A stretch of 64,000 bases of DNA from Mya arenaria (Eukaryota > Mollusca > Bivalvia > Myida > Myidae). The notes under the pieces are model-generated. The model saw nothing but the letters and a program-made list of their open reading frames with translations, was not told the origin of the DNA and ran no database searches. Shown here one piece after another: positions 25,101-35,790 of the stretch (position 1 is the first letter of the stretch; every line of letters starts with the position of its first letter). The position numbers were made by a program, and so were the translations under genes. The stretch is taken from positions 29,975,201-30,039,200 of the forward strand of contig NC_069136.1 of the NCBI RefSeq assembly GCF_026914265.1, read 5' to 3'.

Positions 25101-25744
25101 TTGCATATTACCAACCAAGTTAACATACACACTATGAACATACTTCTGTCTATAACAGAATGTTATTCTATGGACCGTTACACATGTATTAGCGCAATTT
25201 AGAGGGCCTCTATCTATTCTAAGACTATTCTATTCTATTGTTTGAATACTGTATTATGCACACAAAAGCTTGTATGCAAACATGATACCGTATTTACCAA
25301 TCTAAAAATTAGTCATGTTCACAATAGCACAACAATTATATTAATTCTGATTAGCTTACTTTATGATTACATAATATATAATTGCATTTCACAGTATCAG
25401 GCAAACATTTTTTTCATTGCAAAACTAATGATTAATTCGTGGATGCAATAATGAATAATGACTTCTATTATGGTAACAACACATCTATCGTCAATGACAA
25501 CATTTTATTTCCTAAATTCGAGCCACTGTGATTTTGACAAGTCACAATCCTGGAATCCTAGCTCTAGTTTCACAATCTTTACCTGAAGACCGGGTGCACC
25601 AGGATCAACACCTGTGTCGAGGATGGCGATAAGTACATTTCTGCCGTCGAAATCAGGGTACTTGACAAGGAAAGACGCCGCCCCTGTCTCTTTCTTCGGC
25701 AAAATTCCATCAACAGGAAAGTCTATGTCAACAGTAGAAGCCAT
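5664..25744 (-). CDS. TPP2: tripeptidyl peptidase II, complete, 27 exons
   Basis: TPP2 is a giant cytosolic subtilisin-like exopeptidase that removes tripeptides from free N-termini, acting on peptides released by the proteasome. I joined 27 exons, all with AG/GT borders and matching phase, into 3741 nt (1246 aa); human TPP2 is 1249 aa. The catalytic set is intact at positions one residue before the human ones: Asp43 in ILDTGVDPG, His263 in SHGTHVA, oxyanion Asn361 in SSAGNNGP, Ser448 in NGTSMSSP. The start is the ATG at 25742-25744, ten codons before [13 protein letters not shown]; the TTG codon five codons upstream is not needed. The end is [12 protein letters not shown]. Oddities: the usual Ser after WSSRGP is Cys414, made at the exon 9/10 junction, and several introns hold minisatellites. 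Identity is certain; single junctions are predictions. Confidence 0.97.
5765..6755. repeat. 75-bp minisatellite in TPP2 intron 26, about 13 units
   Basis: About 13 near-identical 75-bp units lie between TPP2 exons 26 and 27. Read on the TPP2 strand, the last unit merges into the true 3' splice site of exon 27, sharing the GACTAATTACATTTTATCTT block, a branch-point-like and pyrimidine-rich segment. Every unit also carries AG dinucleotides after pyrimidine tracts (GGTGCAG then TTTTTCAG or TTTTTTAG). Because 75 is a multiple of three, long meaningless open frames arise on the minus strand; they are not genes. Confidence 0.95.
8490..8822. repeat. degenerate minisatellite, about 55 bp, in TPP2 intron 22
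   Basis: About six imperfect units share GATGATAACTACAACAGCAT, then CCTGYCCACAACTC and CTTACTG or GTGCTG. Divergence between units is high, suggesting an older array than those in introns 15 and 26. Confidence 0.8.
9624..9837 (-). mobile_element. short non-autonomous element, copy 1 (TPP2 intron 20)
   Basis: This 214-bp stretch is the reverse-complement relative of 47897-48281. Shared blocks are TTAAAGATGCACT at one end, AATACACAGTCACAATCTT and AAATGCATTATT inside, and TGTCACTTTAA at the other end. It lacks the internal segment seen in the longer copy. Two dispersed copies with matching ends indicate a mobile or MITE-like repeat; no coding capacity is visible. Confidence 0.6.
10755..17096 (-). 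CDS. TPP2: TPP2 exons 13-19: central beta-rich part
   Basis: Predicted coding exons: 17096-16939, 15559-15483, 15059-14953, 14183-14029, 13375-13259, 11372-11172, 10892-10755. Landmarks shared with vertebrate TPP2 are [11 protein letters not shown] and [14 protein letters not shown] (exon 13), VCGYDI (14), [16 protein letters not shown] (15), LLHAVQV and AFPV (16), [10 protein letters not shown] (17), LRPIDNK and YSLELTYKF (18), SGDAYPHQ (19). Intron 15 (14952-14184) consists almost wholly of a tandem repeat that includes the exon 15 end, so the exon 15 boundary was set at the copy joined to unique coding sequence. Confidence 0.92.
11373..13258. other. TPP2 intron 17, no embedded gene seen
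   Basis: This 1.9-kb intron is the longest in TPP2. It is AT-rich and has short open frames without recognisable coding character. A fragment near 12107-12165 (AAAGCGCCTTAGAGGGC and following) resembles the tail of an interspersed repeat. Nothing else is evident. Confidence 0.5.
13700..13975. repeat. dispersed repeat fragment in TPP2 intron 16
   Basis: The sequence AACAAGAGTTCCTCAGAG, then GTACCAAGTTTCAACTGAAT and a tail with ACACTGATGATACCAAAG, has the layout of an abundant bivalve repeat. The call rests on pattern familiarity only. Confidence 0.35.
14207..14998 (-). repeat. 72-bp tandem repeat copying the exon 15 5' splice site
   Basis: Eleven units sit at an exact 72-bp period: the motif CTGGTACATGG recurs from 14251 to 14971. 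On the TPP2 strand each unit is 46 nt of exon 15 (encoding [15 protein letters not shown] plus one base) followed by 26 nt of intron starting GTAGGTATATCACATG. The unit at 14927-14998 contains the genuine exon 15 end and donor (GT at 14952-14951). The other ten are intronic copies. GT is kept at the equivalent site in nine of eleven units; it is mutated to AT at 14880 and 14808. The unit nearest exon 16 is the most diverged. Read-through hits an in-frame TGA within the first intronic 20 nt. A 283-codon plus-strand frame here is a by-product of the period. Confidence 0.96.
15780..16740. repeat. degenerate dispersed repeat in TPP2 intron 13
   Basis: Imperfect units of roughly 120-150 bp recur with the phrases TTTGACCTAGTGACC, AGTTTTTGA, ATTCTGACCAA and TCATGAAGATTGG. 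This is the style of a very common bivalve interspersed repeat. Related fragments occur at about 20340-20700 and 28240-28300. Confidence 0.6.
17447..17728. repeat. degenerate minisatellite, about 57 bp, in TPP2 intron 12
   Basis: About five imperfect units share TTTTTGTGCTGTGATATT, a variable AAGGNAGTGG block and CACCTCACTCCAGGG. The 86-codon open frame across it repeats a peptide and is an artefact of the array. Confidence 0.8.
18335..25744 (-). CDS. TPP2: TPP2 exons 1-12: subtilisin-type catalytic half
   Basis: Predicted coding exons, in transcript order: 25744-25583, 24685-24557, 23920-23720, 23412-23288, 22841-22744, 22124-22059, 21679-21525, 21103-21027, 20209-19982, 19667-19534, 18934-18804, 18512-18335. 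Together they encode the S8 protease domain. The long insert between Asp and His, typical of TPP2, is present in exons 2-6 (for example [12 protein letters not shown] and [16 protein letters not shown]). Asp43 is in exon 1, His263 in exon 7, Asn361 in exon 9 and Ser448 in exon 10. Exon 8 carries [12 protein letters not shown]. Each junction restores the frame and matches the human order. Confidence 0.93.
20340..20700. repeat. dispersed repeat fragment in TPP2 intron 8
   Basis: Degenerate repeat of the same style as 15780-16740, with TTTGACCAAGTGACTTA, GACCCATATTCACA and ATGAAGATCGATT. No coding signal. Confidence 0.5.
21804..21841 (-). other. possible cryptic micro-exon resembling the start of TPP2 exon 7
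   Basis: Upstream of exon 7 on the TPP2 strand, a T-rich tract and AAG precede GTTCCCATAGTACTC, which matches the exon 7 start GTTCCCATGGAACCC at 11 of 15 positions. After 38 nt it meets a strong donor-like GTAAGTTC. The 38 nt are open in the phase left by exon 6 (reading [12 protein letters not shown]), but joining them to exon 7 would shift the frame. Using them instead would lose the HGTH motif that holds the catalytic His. It may be a decoy, a remnant of exon duplication, or chance. Confidence 0.3.
24179..24326. repeat. short minisatellite, about 33 bp, in TPP2 intron 2
   Basis: Five imperfect copies share the phrase AGTCTCTAGTCTTGTATCC followed by CACTATAG or AACTATAG. Confidence 0.85.
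25044..25128. repeat. 41-bp direct duplication in TPP2 intron 1
   Basis: Two near-perfect copies, at 25044-25084 and 25088-25128, begin GGGCTTTGCTAATTTGCATA. The centre ATTTGCAT matches the octamer motif in sequence, which may be coincidence. Confidence 0.85.
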
Positions 25745-25865
25745 ACTTGGTTGAGTCAAAATATGTTTCAGGCGTTATCATCACTGTGTAATATTGATGA
25801 AAGTTGTCGGTAATGAGAAAGTGAGAAAGATGATGACGAGTGATGACCGGTGATTGATGATGTTG

Positions 25866-25951
25866 ATGATAATGATGATGATTGATGATGATGATGATAA
25901 TGATGATGATTGATGAAGATGTATTTGGTAATAATTGATGATGATGATTTG

Positions 25952-26022
<71 letters not shown>

Positions 26023-26132
26023 GATGATGATGATTATGAATGATGATGATGATGATGATTGATGATGATGATGATTGGTAATGATTGATGATGATGATTT
26101 GTCATGATGATGGTGATGATGATGATAATGAT

Positions 26133-26187
<55 letters not shown>

Positions 26188-26200
26188 AATAATAATGATG

Positions 26201-26244
<44 letters not shown>

Positions 26245-26263
26245 TTGATGATGACGATTTTGA
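25866..26263. repeat. (GAT)n microsatellite just upstream of the TPP2 start
   Basis: About 400 bp of mostly perfect GAT/ATG trinucleotide repeats with interruptions, starting some 120 bp 5' of the TPP2 initiation codon. It must lie in or next to the promoter or 5' UTR. The long His/Ile/Ser-rich open frames across it are repeat artefacts. No TATA box or initiator was identified between it and the ATG. Confidence 0.95.
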
Positions 26264-26379
26264 AATCTGACTATGAATGAGAAAAATATTGACTGGACTA
26301 AAACAGGCCTGACCGACCAACGGATGGATGTGACAATGTGTGATTTCAATATATCGCAATATAGGGTATAATTAATTTT

Positions 26380-27985
26380 AAATTCCTCCGTGCATGACAA
26401 AGTTTAAGCCCGCACTATGTGCATATATGCTGCATATCATGATTTAACTCCAAGTGTTATCATAGCCTTTGAAGTAGGAATCCTCCGTGCATGACAAAGT
26501 TTCAGCCGGGACACAAGAAACTAGAGCTGTCACAGGAGTGACAAATACCCCCAAATGCCGCCTGGACACAGGAATGGCAAACCATTCCTTTGAAAAGAGG
26601 CCATAACTCCAAGGTTACTGCACACTGCATCTTTTTTTATCATGCATGTATTGTTTTATTTAAATCTGTTGAGTAATTTAGAAGTTACACTGCTGACAAG
26701 AAAAACTAGCCTTTCATGAGTTATCATCCGCAAACCATTTTTCTATTTTTAGTAACAGTGACCTTGACCTTGGCCCCACCAGCCCCAATATCGAACTTGA
26801 CATGTATCTTCTGATGTTACACCTGTGTACCAAAAATTGTTCAAATCTGTCTAGCCTTTCATGAGTTATCGTCCGGAAACCGTTTTTCTATTTTTAGTAA
26901 CAGTGACCTTGACTTTGGCCCCACCAGCCCCAATATCGAACTTGACCTGTATCTTCTGATGTTACACCTGTGTACCAAAAATTGTTCAAATCTGTCAAGC
27001 CTTTCATGATTTATCGTCCGGAAACCGTTTTTCTATTTTTAGAAACAGTGACCTTGACCCTACCAGCCCCTATATCGAACTTGGCCTGTATCTTCTGATG
27101 TTACACCTGTGTACCAAAAACTGTTCAAATCTGATAAGCCTTTCATGAGTTGTCGTCCGGAAACCGTTTTCTATTTTTAGTAACAGTGACCTTGGCCCCA
27201 CCAGCCCCAATATCAAACTTGACCTATATCTTCTGATGTTACACCTGTGTACCAAACTGTATCTTCTGATGTTACACCGGTGTACCAAAAATTGTTCAAA
27301 TCTGTCTAGCCTTTCATGAGTTATCGTCCGGAAACAGTTTTTCTATTTTTAGTAACAGTGACCTTGGCCCCACCAGCCCCAATATCGAGCTTGACCTGTA
27401 TCTTCTGATGTTACACCTGTGTACCAAAATTTTTTCAAATCTGTCGAGCCTTTCACGAGTTATCGTCTGGAAACCGTTTTTCTATTTTTAGTAACAGTGA
27501 CCTTGACCCCACCAGCCCCAATATCGAACTTGACCTGTATCTTCTGATGTTACACCTGTGTACCAAAAATTGTTCAAATCTGTCAAGCCTTTCATGAGTT
27601 ATCGTCTGGAAACCGTTTTTCTATTTTTAGTAACAGTGACCTTGACCTTGGCCCCAATATCGAACTTGACCTGTATCTTTTGATGTTACACCTGTGTACC
27701 AAAAATTGTTCAAATCTGTCAAGCCTTTCATGAGTTATCGTCCGGAAACCGTTTTTCTATTTTTAGTTACAGTGACCTTGACCTTGGCCCTACCAGCTCC
27801 AATATCGAACTTGACCTGTATCTTCTGATGTTACACCTGTGTACCAAAAATTGTTCAAATCTGTCTAGCCTTTCATGAGTTATGGTCCGGAAACCATGAA
27901 AACCGACAGACTGACCGACTGACAGACCGACCGACAAGCTCACTCCTATATACCCCCTAAAACTTCGTTTGTGGGGGTATAACTA
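26380..27985. repeat. bivalve-type dispersed element with internal 145-bp tandem units
   Basis: The element seems to begin near ACTAGAGCTGTCACAGGAGT (about 26520) and end near ACTTCGTTTGTGGGGGTATA (about 27980). Both are terminal motifs I associate with a common bivalve repeat. Between 26706 and about 27895 there are about nine units of roughly 145 bp, with CCTTTCATGAGTTATCGTCC, GTAACAGTGACCTTGACC, CCAATATCGAACTTGACC and TGTTACACCTGTGTACCAAA. Fragments of another repeat (CTCCGTGCATGACAAAGTTT) precede it. No protein domain is encoded. Confidence 0.8.
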
Positions 27986-28079
27986 TACTTCATCTGCATA
28001 AAGCTATAATGGTAAAACTTCTTCACCTTTGCGGTAAGGTCATAGGTCTAGCACATGACACATTACACACCAGTGACAC

Positions 28080-28995
28080 CACCTTCATAAAACATACACT
28101 GTGAGACCCTAAACTGTGAAGTAACCCAGTGGGTCTTCCTTGCAACATGTCGTACTGAACACATGTGCCAATTTATTTAAATCAATCCATGCATGACAAA
28201 ATTAGGGCCGGACACAACCATCTATAGTCTATCTACATAATTATTTGCAACTAAGTTTTGACCCAACATGACCCATATTATTCAAACTTGACCAACATTT
28301 CAGAATAAAACACGAAACTTCAATCTCAGCTCATTTTATCACATAAAATTACAATACAATTGATTTCAAAATGATCCTTTGATACAACTTATGAAGAACA
28401 TTCATACAATGATCATCGTGGTTGATAAAAATCAATGCTCAAACTTTTCAAGAATAAATGCAAGAGCTAGACACGGATAGTTTACTATGTAGCATTCCAA
28501 AAATTAATGATAATGATAGAGGAACCTTGACATTTGAAGACTGGGAACCTGTGTCTTGCCTGTGACACATTGACCCGGTTGTTGAAACATTCGCTAAATG
28601 TATGGAACACATGTGAAAACTTATTTATATTTCCTCAGTGCATGGTAGTTACAGTCCAGTGTATATATGCATCATTCCAAAATGATAAACCAGTAAGCAG
28701 GACCTTGAACTTTGTGGAAGGGACGTTGGTCTTGTACGAAATACGTTGTTTTGTCTTGTACTGAACACATGTACTGTACCAATTTGTTTGAAAGTCCCCC
28801 CATGCATGACAAATTTACTCCCAGGATAATCTGCTTATATGCAGCATTCTAATAAACTGATAAATGCGAGCTTAACCTTTGATGTAGGGACTTGGGTCTT
28901 GCAAGAGACATATCACCATTATGTGCAAAGCACATGGGCCAATTTATTTTTTTCAAATCCCCCTGTGCATGACAAGGTTACCCCCCAGACATGGA
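28080..28995. repeat. degenerate dispersed repeat, about four units
   Basis: Related blocks recur: a phrase like CCATGCATGACAAA at about 28190, 28800 and 28965, preceded by GAACACATGTGCCAATTTATT-like text. The same module is seen once more near 26390-26500. No coding signal. Confidence 0.6.
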
Positions 28996-29623
28996 AAACC
29001 TGAAGGACAGACAGATGGTGACATTTAAAAATGCTGATCTTTTGGGCATAAAAAGGATGCTAAAACAACGCATCAACATGTACGCATCAACATGTACGTA
29101 AGTGATTACTCATAAACAATGAGTGGTACTCAGTTGATTTATGGATAATTTCTCATCTTATTTAATATTATATAACAATTTTCATTAAAGAAATTATTTG
29201 GAACAGAAATATTAAATCTTTATCCGCTAAAACAAATGTGTCATCTACAGACCATGACCATTGTGGATTCAAGTATGGGAACCCACAAAGTGATCCATAT
29301 ATTTTAGCCATGTTTCGTAGGCAACACATAAATACCAAATATCAAATATAATATTTTAATGCAGAAGTACTGGATTGGCTTTGCTTGGGAGTCATCATCA
29401 ATTTTAAGAGCAAGAGATCCTCAATATTTGTTCAACTCCATTAAACTATAAATCATCAGTAAGGATAAATCAAAAGAAAACAGTAAGGAAACAGTAAAGG
29501 AAACAAATATTTCTATCAATGATTTGTATTTTTTGTCCATGATCAATTTCTATGAATGAATTAATTAAGTTTAGCCTGCAATACATACATTTTTCCTAAC
29601 ATATGAAAAATCTGATACACTAA
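28996..29623. other. probable RBMX2 3' UTR and spacer
   Basis: AT-rich sequence immediately downstream of the RBMX2 stop on its strand. Several TTTAAT hexamers (ATTAAA on the transcribed strand), for example near 29160 and 29354, could be polyadenylation signals. No other gene is seen. Confidence 0.4.
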
Positions 29624-32600
29624 TCAGTGACGAAGTCTTTCCCTGCTTCTTGACCTTGACCTTCTTTCATATATGTCTCTATCATGTGACCTTGACCTTC
29701 CATGACCCCTGGCCCTCTCTCGTGACCCTTGGCCATTTCTAACCCTGTCACTCCTATCTTTCCCATCACCACAATTACCCCTGTATCTCTCCTTCCTATT
29801 GTCCATATCTCGATCTCTATGTGATTCCTGATCCCTGTATAAGTCTCTGCTGCTATCTCTTTTTCCGTATCGATATCCTGTTTTACCGTTTCTTCCCACA
29901 TCATATTCCCTCCTGGTATCTTCCTCATATCCTTGTCTCTCTTTTCCACTTTCCACATAATCCTTCTTTTCCCTTTTCCTGTAATCATCCTCCCTATTAT
30001 AACTGCCGTCTGCTCCATTCTTAAACCTGTCCTTCCTAAAGTCTGATCTTTCATTACCATCACTTCTCCTGTATGAATCACTATGACTATGCATATAGGA
30101 GTCAGGTCCTCTACCAAGATTTCCCTGCAAGGCTCGGTCATATCCTGGGTCACGTTTTTCTTTTTTTACTTTCACAATTTGTTTTGAGTGTTCATCCTCT
30201 GAGCTTGAGCCAGACTCTGAGCTTGACTGCTTCACTTTCTTTTTCTTCTTTTTCTTTGATTTCTTATCTTTCTTGGTTTTCTTCTCTGAAATCAGATAAA
30301 CAGACATTGAAAACAGCTCACACATTTACCTATATTGTTTCTTAAATAAGTCGATGCTTACTCTTCATCAAACTAAAAAATGGTGATTTAAAATAAAAGA
30401 AAATTTTATAATTAAGGCAGACAGTCAAAAAGCAATATATGTCTAGATACTATTGCATGATTTAAGATTAAGATTGATTGTAGTCTAGACTTCTACATAG
30501 TCTAAGCAAGTTCTTTCCTTTTTATCCAATCCACATTTTCCATATAAAAAATGCAGTATGTTTAAACTAAACCGGGATAAGGTCATGTTCATTAACTAAC
30601 ATTTAGGAACTTTTGGCTGGCGGGCTCATGATCCTGACTTTAAAAGGTGAGTTTGTATTCTGCCCCCAAAACAAAGAATTTATTTTTGAATTAGTACCTC
30701 GATTATTTATATAACTTTAGAACAAGTTTATGAAGTATTTGTATGGTGGCATATTACTGCTGAAGATAGCCTGACAGTGTTCGTGACTAGATAACCAGTT
30801 AATGCTCAAAGCAATAAATGCATTTATAGCTAAGTGGTAACACAAATCTTATCGACATGTAGTTGACCAGTTAGTATGTTACTTATTAAGTGGAATTCAC
30901 AAACCATAACTAGTGAACCTGTTAATATTGTACAGCTAAAAAGGTAACAGGTGGCAGTTCTTGGCACTTTCAAGCCAGTTTTTAGTTTTATGATATTTAA
31001 ATTATCGAAAAAGTTTTGCAAATATTAAATAGATAGCTAGATATTTATCGCGAAAATAAAGTAGTTAACACAATTTGCAAAGTCAGCAGGTTATCTTACG
31101 GCAGTTATATGCCACCATGTATTTGTGCTTTAAGACTAAATTGTATTTTAATTTATATCAACTGGCACTACTTTTATTATAGTAAAAGGCTAATGATGCT
31201 TATTTATGAGGCCTCACAAGCTTCAAATTTCAAAGTGAAGCTTTGCGAACAAAAAATTTAAACATAGGGCAAAAATTAATAGGCACTGGACAAACAGAGA
31301 ATATATTTCATGGCAAGTGAGTCATTATTAACTGAGCTTGTAACATCCTCCATCCACCTTTCTTGACAATGATCTGTAGGGGTTCCTCCTCAGGCTCCGG
31401 TGACGAGGGTAGCCTGGGGGCGCAGCCCTCTGTCCGCAGTTTAACGGTGTTGTCATCCTCATCTCCAGTCTCCTTAGGTTTACGATACTCTTCCACATGA
31501 TCTACACGTAGAGTGCGACCCAGCAACTATGTAGATATAACATATGCATTGTAATAAGGGTTAGTATGGTTTAAAAGTAATTAAGAAAAGTAACATTGGC
31601 TTTTTTTATACAGATTTCTTAAAGCTCCTTTTTATTTTATTTTATTTCTTACTTCATCTTCATCTTCCAGATGATGAAAGTATATTTACAAATGCTTTAA
31701 GCCATATAGGCATTTTATAAAAAGCAATAGAAATAAAAGAATGATATTCTGTTTTTTTGCATTATCTTATTACAAGACAATTTGGTCAGAATTTGTTCCT
31801 CTAGAGAAATGTTATGCACGACTTCCTGTTTTTGAACCAAAACAACTTAAAACAAAGCAGTATTGCAGATTGCATAAACAGAAATGTAGCTTGAAGTGAA
31901 TTAATTCAGAATTGCAATAATTTTTTTGCTTTGTAAACTACCTTTCACCCAGAATGAAATTTCATTAATATGTTGATCCTGATATGTTCCGATCTATATG
32001 TTATCTTGATGAAGTATGGCATCAGTATTTTGATCAGTTTAGCATTTTTTACTGCCATACAATGTTTGCTTACATGTAAACAGGACTATTAAAAAAAATA
32101 TAAAAGTACAATATTTCATATATATCCGACTGAGAATAGATTTTACCTTGATTCCATTGAGATTGTCAACTGTGAGGATGGTGCTGCGCTGATCTTCGAA
32201 ACACAGGAAACAGAAACCCTTAGATTTGCCAGTCTTCTTGTCTTTCACAAGATTAATGTTCACAATCTCCCCATATCTAAAACCATGACACATACAAGAG
32301 TAAATACATAATTCAACATGTATACGCCCATTCAAGAATGCAAAATTATGTTTAAATCTAAAACTGTGAAAACTTGAACAAGGCTTAACATTTTGACTCT
32401 TGATTTTAAAATTTAATGAAACTGCATTATTGGAAACAATTGAAAAAAACATATAATCCGAAAGTGTTGTTCAGTCTGCTACAATGTACATTAAGTCACA
32501 TTAAGGCCAAGCAAACTATTGAGTGGTTTTGGTTACTTTTTGTCCAAATACAGACAGTTTATGTATTATATTTTTGATTATTAGGCTTTATGTTAAAATG

Positions 32601-33607
32601 GTATTGTCATCATTAGGGAATGGCGTAAAGTAATCTTCAATTTAAAGCTTTATCACTGAATGATATCAACAAATGCAAAAATATGCAATAATTTCTGAAT
32701 CCACATAAATCATTTTTGATGTGCAATAAAGTTAAAATAGAATTATGTCAGTGTGTAGCAGATCAAGTACAAATGTATGATATGTACCATCTATTTTTAA
32801 CATTATTATCATAAAAATTAAAATGTTCACCCACTGTGAAAAGACACAGAGTACATCTCCCTCTGTAAGATCATATGGTAGACCCCCTACGAAGATCCAC
32901 GCACTGTCCTTGTACTGATCATGCCATGACTTCTTCGCTGTCAGACCCAAGGCAAGTTCTCTTTGATTCAACTTGTTTAGATTCTTAATATTTCTGGAAG
33001 AGAAATTTAATAATTTTAAACATGTATATTTTGGTAAAAAAAGCTTTTTTCATGACATACATATATAAAGAGCTCTTAATTAGGCTGATTTTTAAATGTT
33101 TTTTTATATGTTGCCTAGCACACATGAAACTTGTATCTTTTAATATCCCTGTTCAACTTTGATTCAGCAGTAGTTTTAATTCCTTTCAATTATTTATTAT
33201 TACATAAGACCAAAAATAAAAAAAAATGTGTAATAATCATTGTGCCTAGAAATATATATTTAACTTTAATACATTGATAAAGTAATTTGGTCCAGATGGC
33301 TTACATTGGCAGTTTATTTATTATGCAGTACGACACTGATGTGAAAGGTGTTCAACATTAGGACTGAATAATACCATTTGTAATATAAACTTTGATTTAA
33401 CTGTAAATTACCATAATGGCAATATCAAACAATGTAGCGGAACAGTATACAAAATCCATTTTATCCGAAAACGCCCATCCGAATTTGTCTCCACTGAATG
33501 TTATTTAAAAACTGTGAGTACTGCCTAGTATTTGCAAAAGAAATAAAAGTTGGTTGATAATGAATTGAACATTTGTTTGAAAACATTACTTACGTGAGAG
33601 GATTCAT
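29624..33607 (-). CDS. RBMX2: RNA-binding motif protein X-linked 2, complete, 5 exons
   Basis: RBMX2 is the animal homologue of yeast Snu17/Ist3. It is a nuclear RRM protein of the RES complex (with Bud13 and SNIP1) that works in spliceosome activation. Predicted exons are 33607-33594, 32993-32835, 32276-32147, 31526-31358 and 30285-29624, giving 377 aa; human RBMX2 is 322 aa. The tiny first exon encodes MNPL. The RRM spans about residues 36-114, with RNP2 IFVGGL (38-43) and RNP1 KGFCFLCF (77-84). [20 protein letters not shown] is close to identical with vertebrates. The last exon encodes a lysine-rich run (about 159-176), a long Arg/Asp/Tyr-rich tail and [11 protein letters not shown]. The exon 2 donor is CA|GTGGGTG, which restores VFSQYGEI. 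The high-scoring frame overlapping the last exon is a shadow. Confidence 0.95.
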
Positions 33608-35200
33608 TTTACTGACAAATTGAGATTTCGAAGGAAAATGTTGTCTTCGTCTTCGTCTGTTGTTTTTGTCGGTGCTTTCGACTACAATCGTCGTTATCGG
33701 GTTTACTTCCTGAATAAGGCCAGAGACTACTAAATAAATTGCGCACATATCATATACCTACATGTATCTTGTAATGATGCTATGCTAAGCATATTGTGTG
33801 CCGTGGAAGTTAAAACGTGTATAGCTAGTCTTAAGACTAATACAAGCTGATATGTATTCGATAAAATTATGAATAATTATACATATTTGAAATATTGTAT
33901 TTATATAAATAAGTGATGAATACTCAGTATAGTATATTTAATTTGTCAGCAGTTTAATATTGTTCTAGATTCTGGAATAATTCTTGGAGTGTGGAGTAAA
34001 AATATTATTTTTACCTATTTTATAAAAATAAATAAAGGCAATATAAATGACCAAGATAACTATGGCATTACCATTTGAGCTGCTTATTATGTGGTGTGTG
34101 TGTATAAGCTTATTTATACTCGCCGCGACTCGGGCCTTGCCCATTCGACGAGTGCTCCGTTAAGCGTGTTAGTCATTTTAGGTTTTTGGAGCATAGTGCA
34201 CAGACATAATGTAACCTTGGTTAGAGCTACCCTGGTTCTTTAACGTGCACAAGTGTATAGCACTGTCACACGGCATGCCAAGAAACACCAGCAATTTTTT
34301 CCACTTTTCATTTCTACACGAGAGTCAATTTCAAGATTTGGAAGAATGTATTTAATTTTGCCCAGAAAGACTTGAAGAAGTATCAAGTGTTAGACATAAT
34401 TACGGAGTACTTAATTTATTAAAACTTATTATTTACTTATTCTTAAACAAAAATATGTTTTTTGATGAGTAACATTATTTTTTTAGACATATGACAGAAG
34501 TTAATGAAAATGGTATGCTTAACCAACCGTTTTACATGTATTTGGAATGAAAATGTAACCTATATTACATAATTATATGAATCTGGCCGTCTCATAGGTC
34601 GAATTTTATTTAAGGGTATGCTTTACTAAGCGTATGGATATTGATTTTAAAATGTCAGATTTATTGGGTTCGCATTTTTTAACAAAAACACACACTCTTA
34701 TTATTCATTTTTAAAGCTTTGTTGTTGTTTTTTCACTGTAAAAAAATATTAGTTCGTAGTATACGTATACACAAAGGAAAATACAAACGAAACTTGAAAA
34801 ATACATCTTATTGGCGAAACTGAATCTCCGAATATTAAATTTACTTCAATTTTGTTCATATCATCATGAAACATTCTGGGCGTTTAAAATGCATTTTCGT
34901 ATATCTGATTGCGATTTGTTTTTGCAATGTTTCAATCTAGAAAATTGCTTAGTTTTGTGTTCATCTGGCATTGTCTTCATACCGTGACCGGTGAAGAACA
35001 TATTTTGACCCACATAAAATCACGACGATGGTCGCTGTCCTTGAGTGACTCCTTTTCTGTAAAATATTGCCCCCCCCCCCCCCACACACACCCCAAATAA
35101 TAACATGACTCCTAACGATCGTTACTGTAAATAGGTATTTAACCCCACCGAACAGAACCGACTTTGTGGTCATTTAATACGTGTGCTCTTAAGTCTTAGT
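33608..35200. other. RBMX2 upstream region and repeat-bearing spacer
   Basis: The first 110 bp hold the RBMX2 5' UTR and promoter. Beyond that, about 34105-34330 resembles an interspersed repeat (phrase TTCTTTAACGTGCACAAGTG). A short C-run followed by CACACA lies at about 35068-35092. I see no exon. Confidence 0.5.
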
Positions 35201-35204
35201 AATA

Positions 35205-35480
35205 CAGGTGGTAATGCTGCAGCTATTGTTGTTGATACTACCACTACTGCTTCTGCTATTGCCACTGTCAACACCACCGTCACAACACCACCGTCACCAC
35301 CACCATAACCACCACCACCACCATCGATGATGATGATGATGATGATGATACCCCTAAAACAACTGCCGCTCCTGCTGGATTGTTGTTGTTGTTGTTGTTG
35401 CCACTTCTACAACAACAGCTACTACTATTCCTTCTACTTACTATCATATAACTACTACTGATGCTGCTAATCTTGCGTTA
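35205..35480. repeat. mixed trinucleotide-repeat tract
   Basis: A patchwork of CAC/ACC, GAT (35324-35349), TTG (35380-35400) and ACT triplets with a strong period of three. The purity changes along the tract, as in an old compound microsatellite. Confidence 0.85.
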
Positions 35481-35579
35481 TCAACTATATGTTGCTGTGA
35501 ATGAAGGAACTAAGCTTTTTTATCAATGCGAAGACCCTTCATTTATCTATTTATAATGAGTGCAAAGTACAATGAACCC

Positions 35580-35790
35580 TTAAAGGGACTGTACACCAGA
35601 TTCGCCCCGTTTTTTTTCTGTAACGAATCTCTTGACAATTATCTAATGGCATGTGTTACGCGTTGATATCATAATTGTAAAAAAAGTACCAAAATGTAAA
35701 AAAAAATGTGTCGGAGACCGAGTTCGAACCCGTGTCGCCAAAAATTGCAGTCCAGCGTCGTATCCACTATTCTACGACGGCTACTCTATT
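35580..35790 (-). mobile_element. SINE with tRNA-like head
   Basis: On the minus strand the element starts with a tRNA-like region (about 35785-35712): an A-box-like TAGAATAGTGGATACGACG and a B box GGGTTCGAACTC, followed by a T-rich spacer. It ends with TCTGGTGTACAGTCCCTTTA. The 5' and 3' arms of the tRNA part do not form a good acceptor stem, so this is a tRNA-derived SINE and not a tRNA gene. The same tail occurs at 42750-42830. Confidence 0.7.

Noticed and set aside
25745..25759. TPP2 start five codons upstream
   Set aside because: The codon there is TTG. The ATG at 25742-25744 gives a normal N-terminus of the expected length.
25768..26400. His/Ile/Ser-rich 210-codon frame
   Set aside because: It is a translation of the GAT microsatellite, not a gene.
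29620..30153. 177-codon minus-strand frame over the last RBMX2 exon
   Set aside because: It is a shadow frame. The RBMX2 frame there is in phase with exon 4 and gives the expected Lys-rich and RS tail.
32822..32834. RBMX2 exon 2 donor after CAG or CAGTGG
   Set aside because: Those choices lack GT or break the frame. CA|GTGGGTG restores the conserved FSQYGEI.
35712..35785. A tRNA gene on the minus strand
   Set aside because: The A and B boxes are good, but the ends do not pair into an acceptor stem and the sequence continues into a SINE body.
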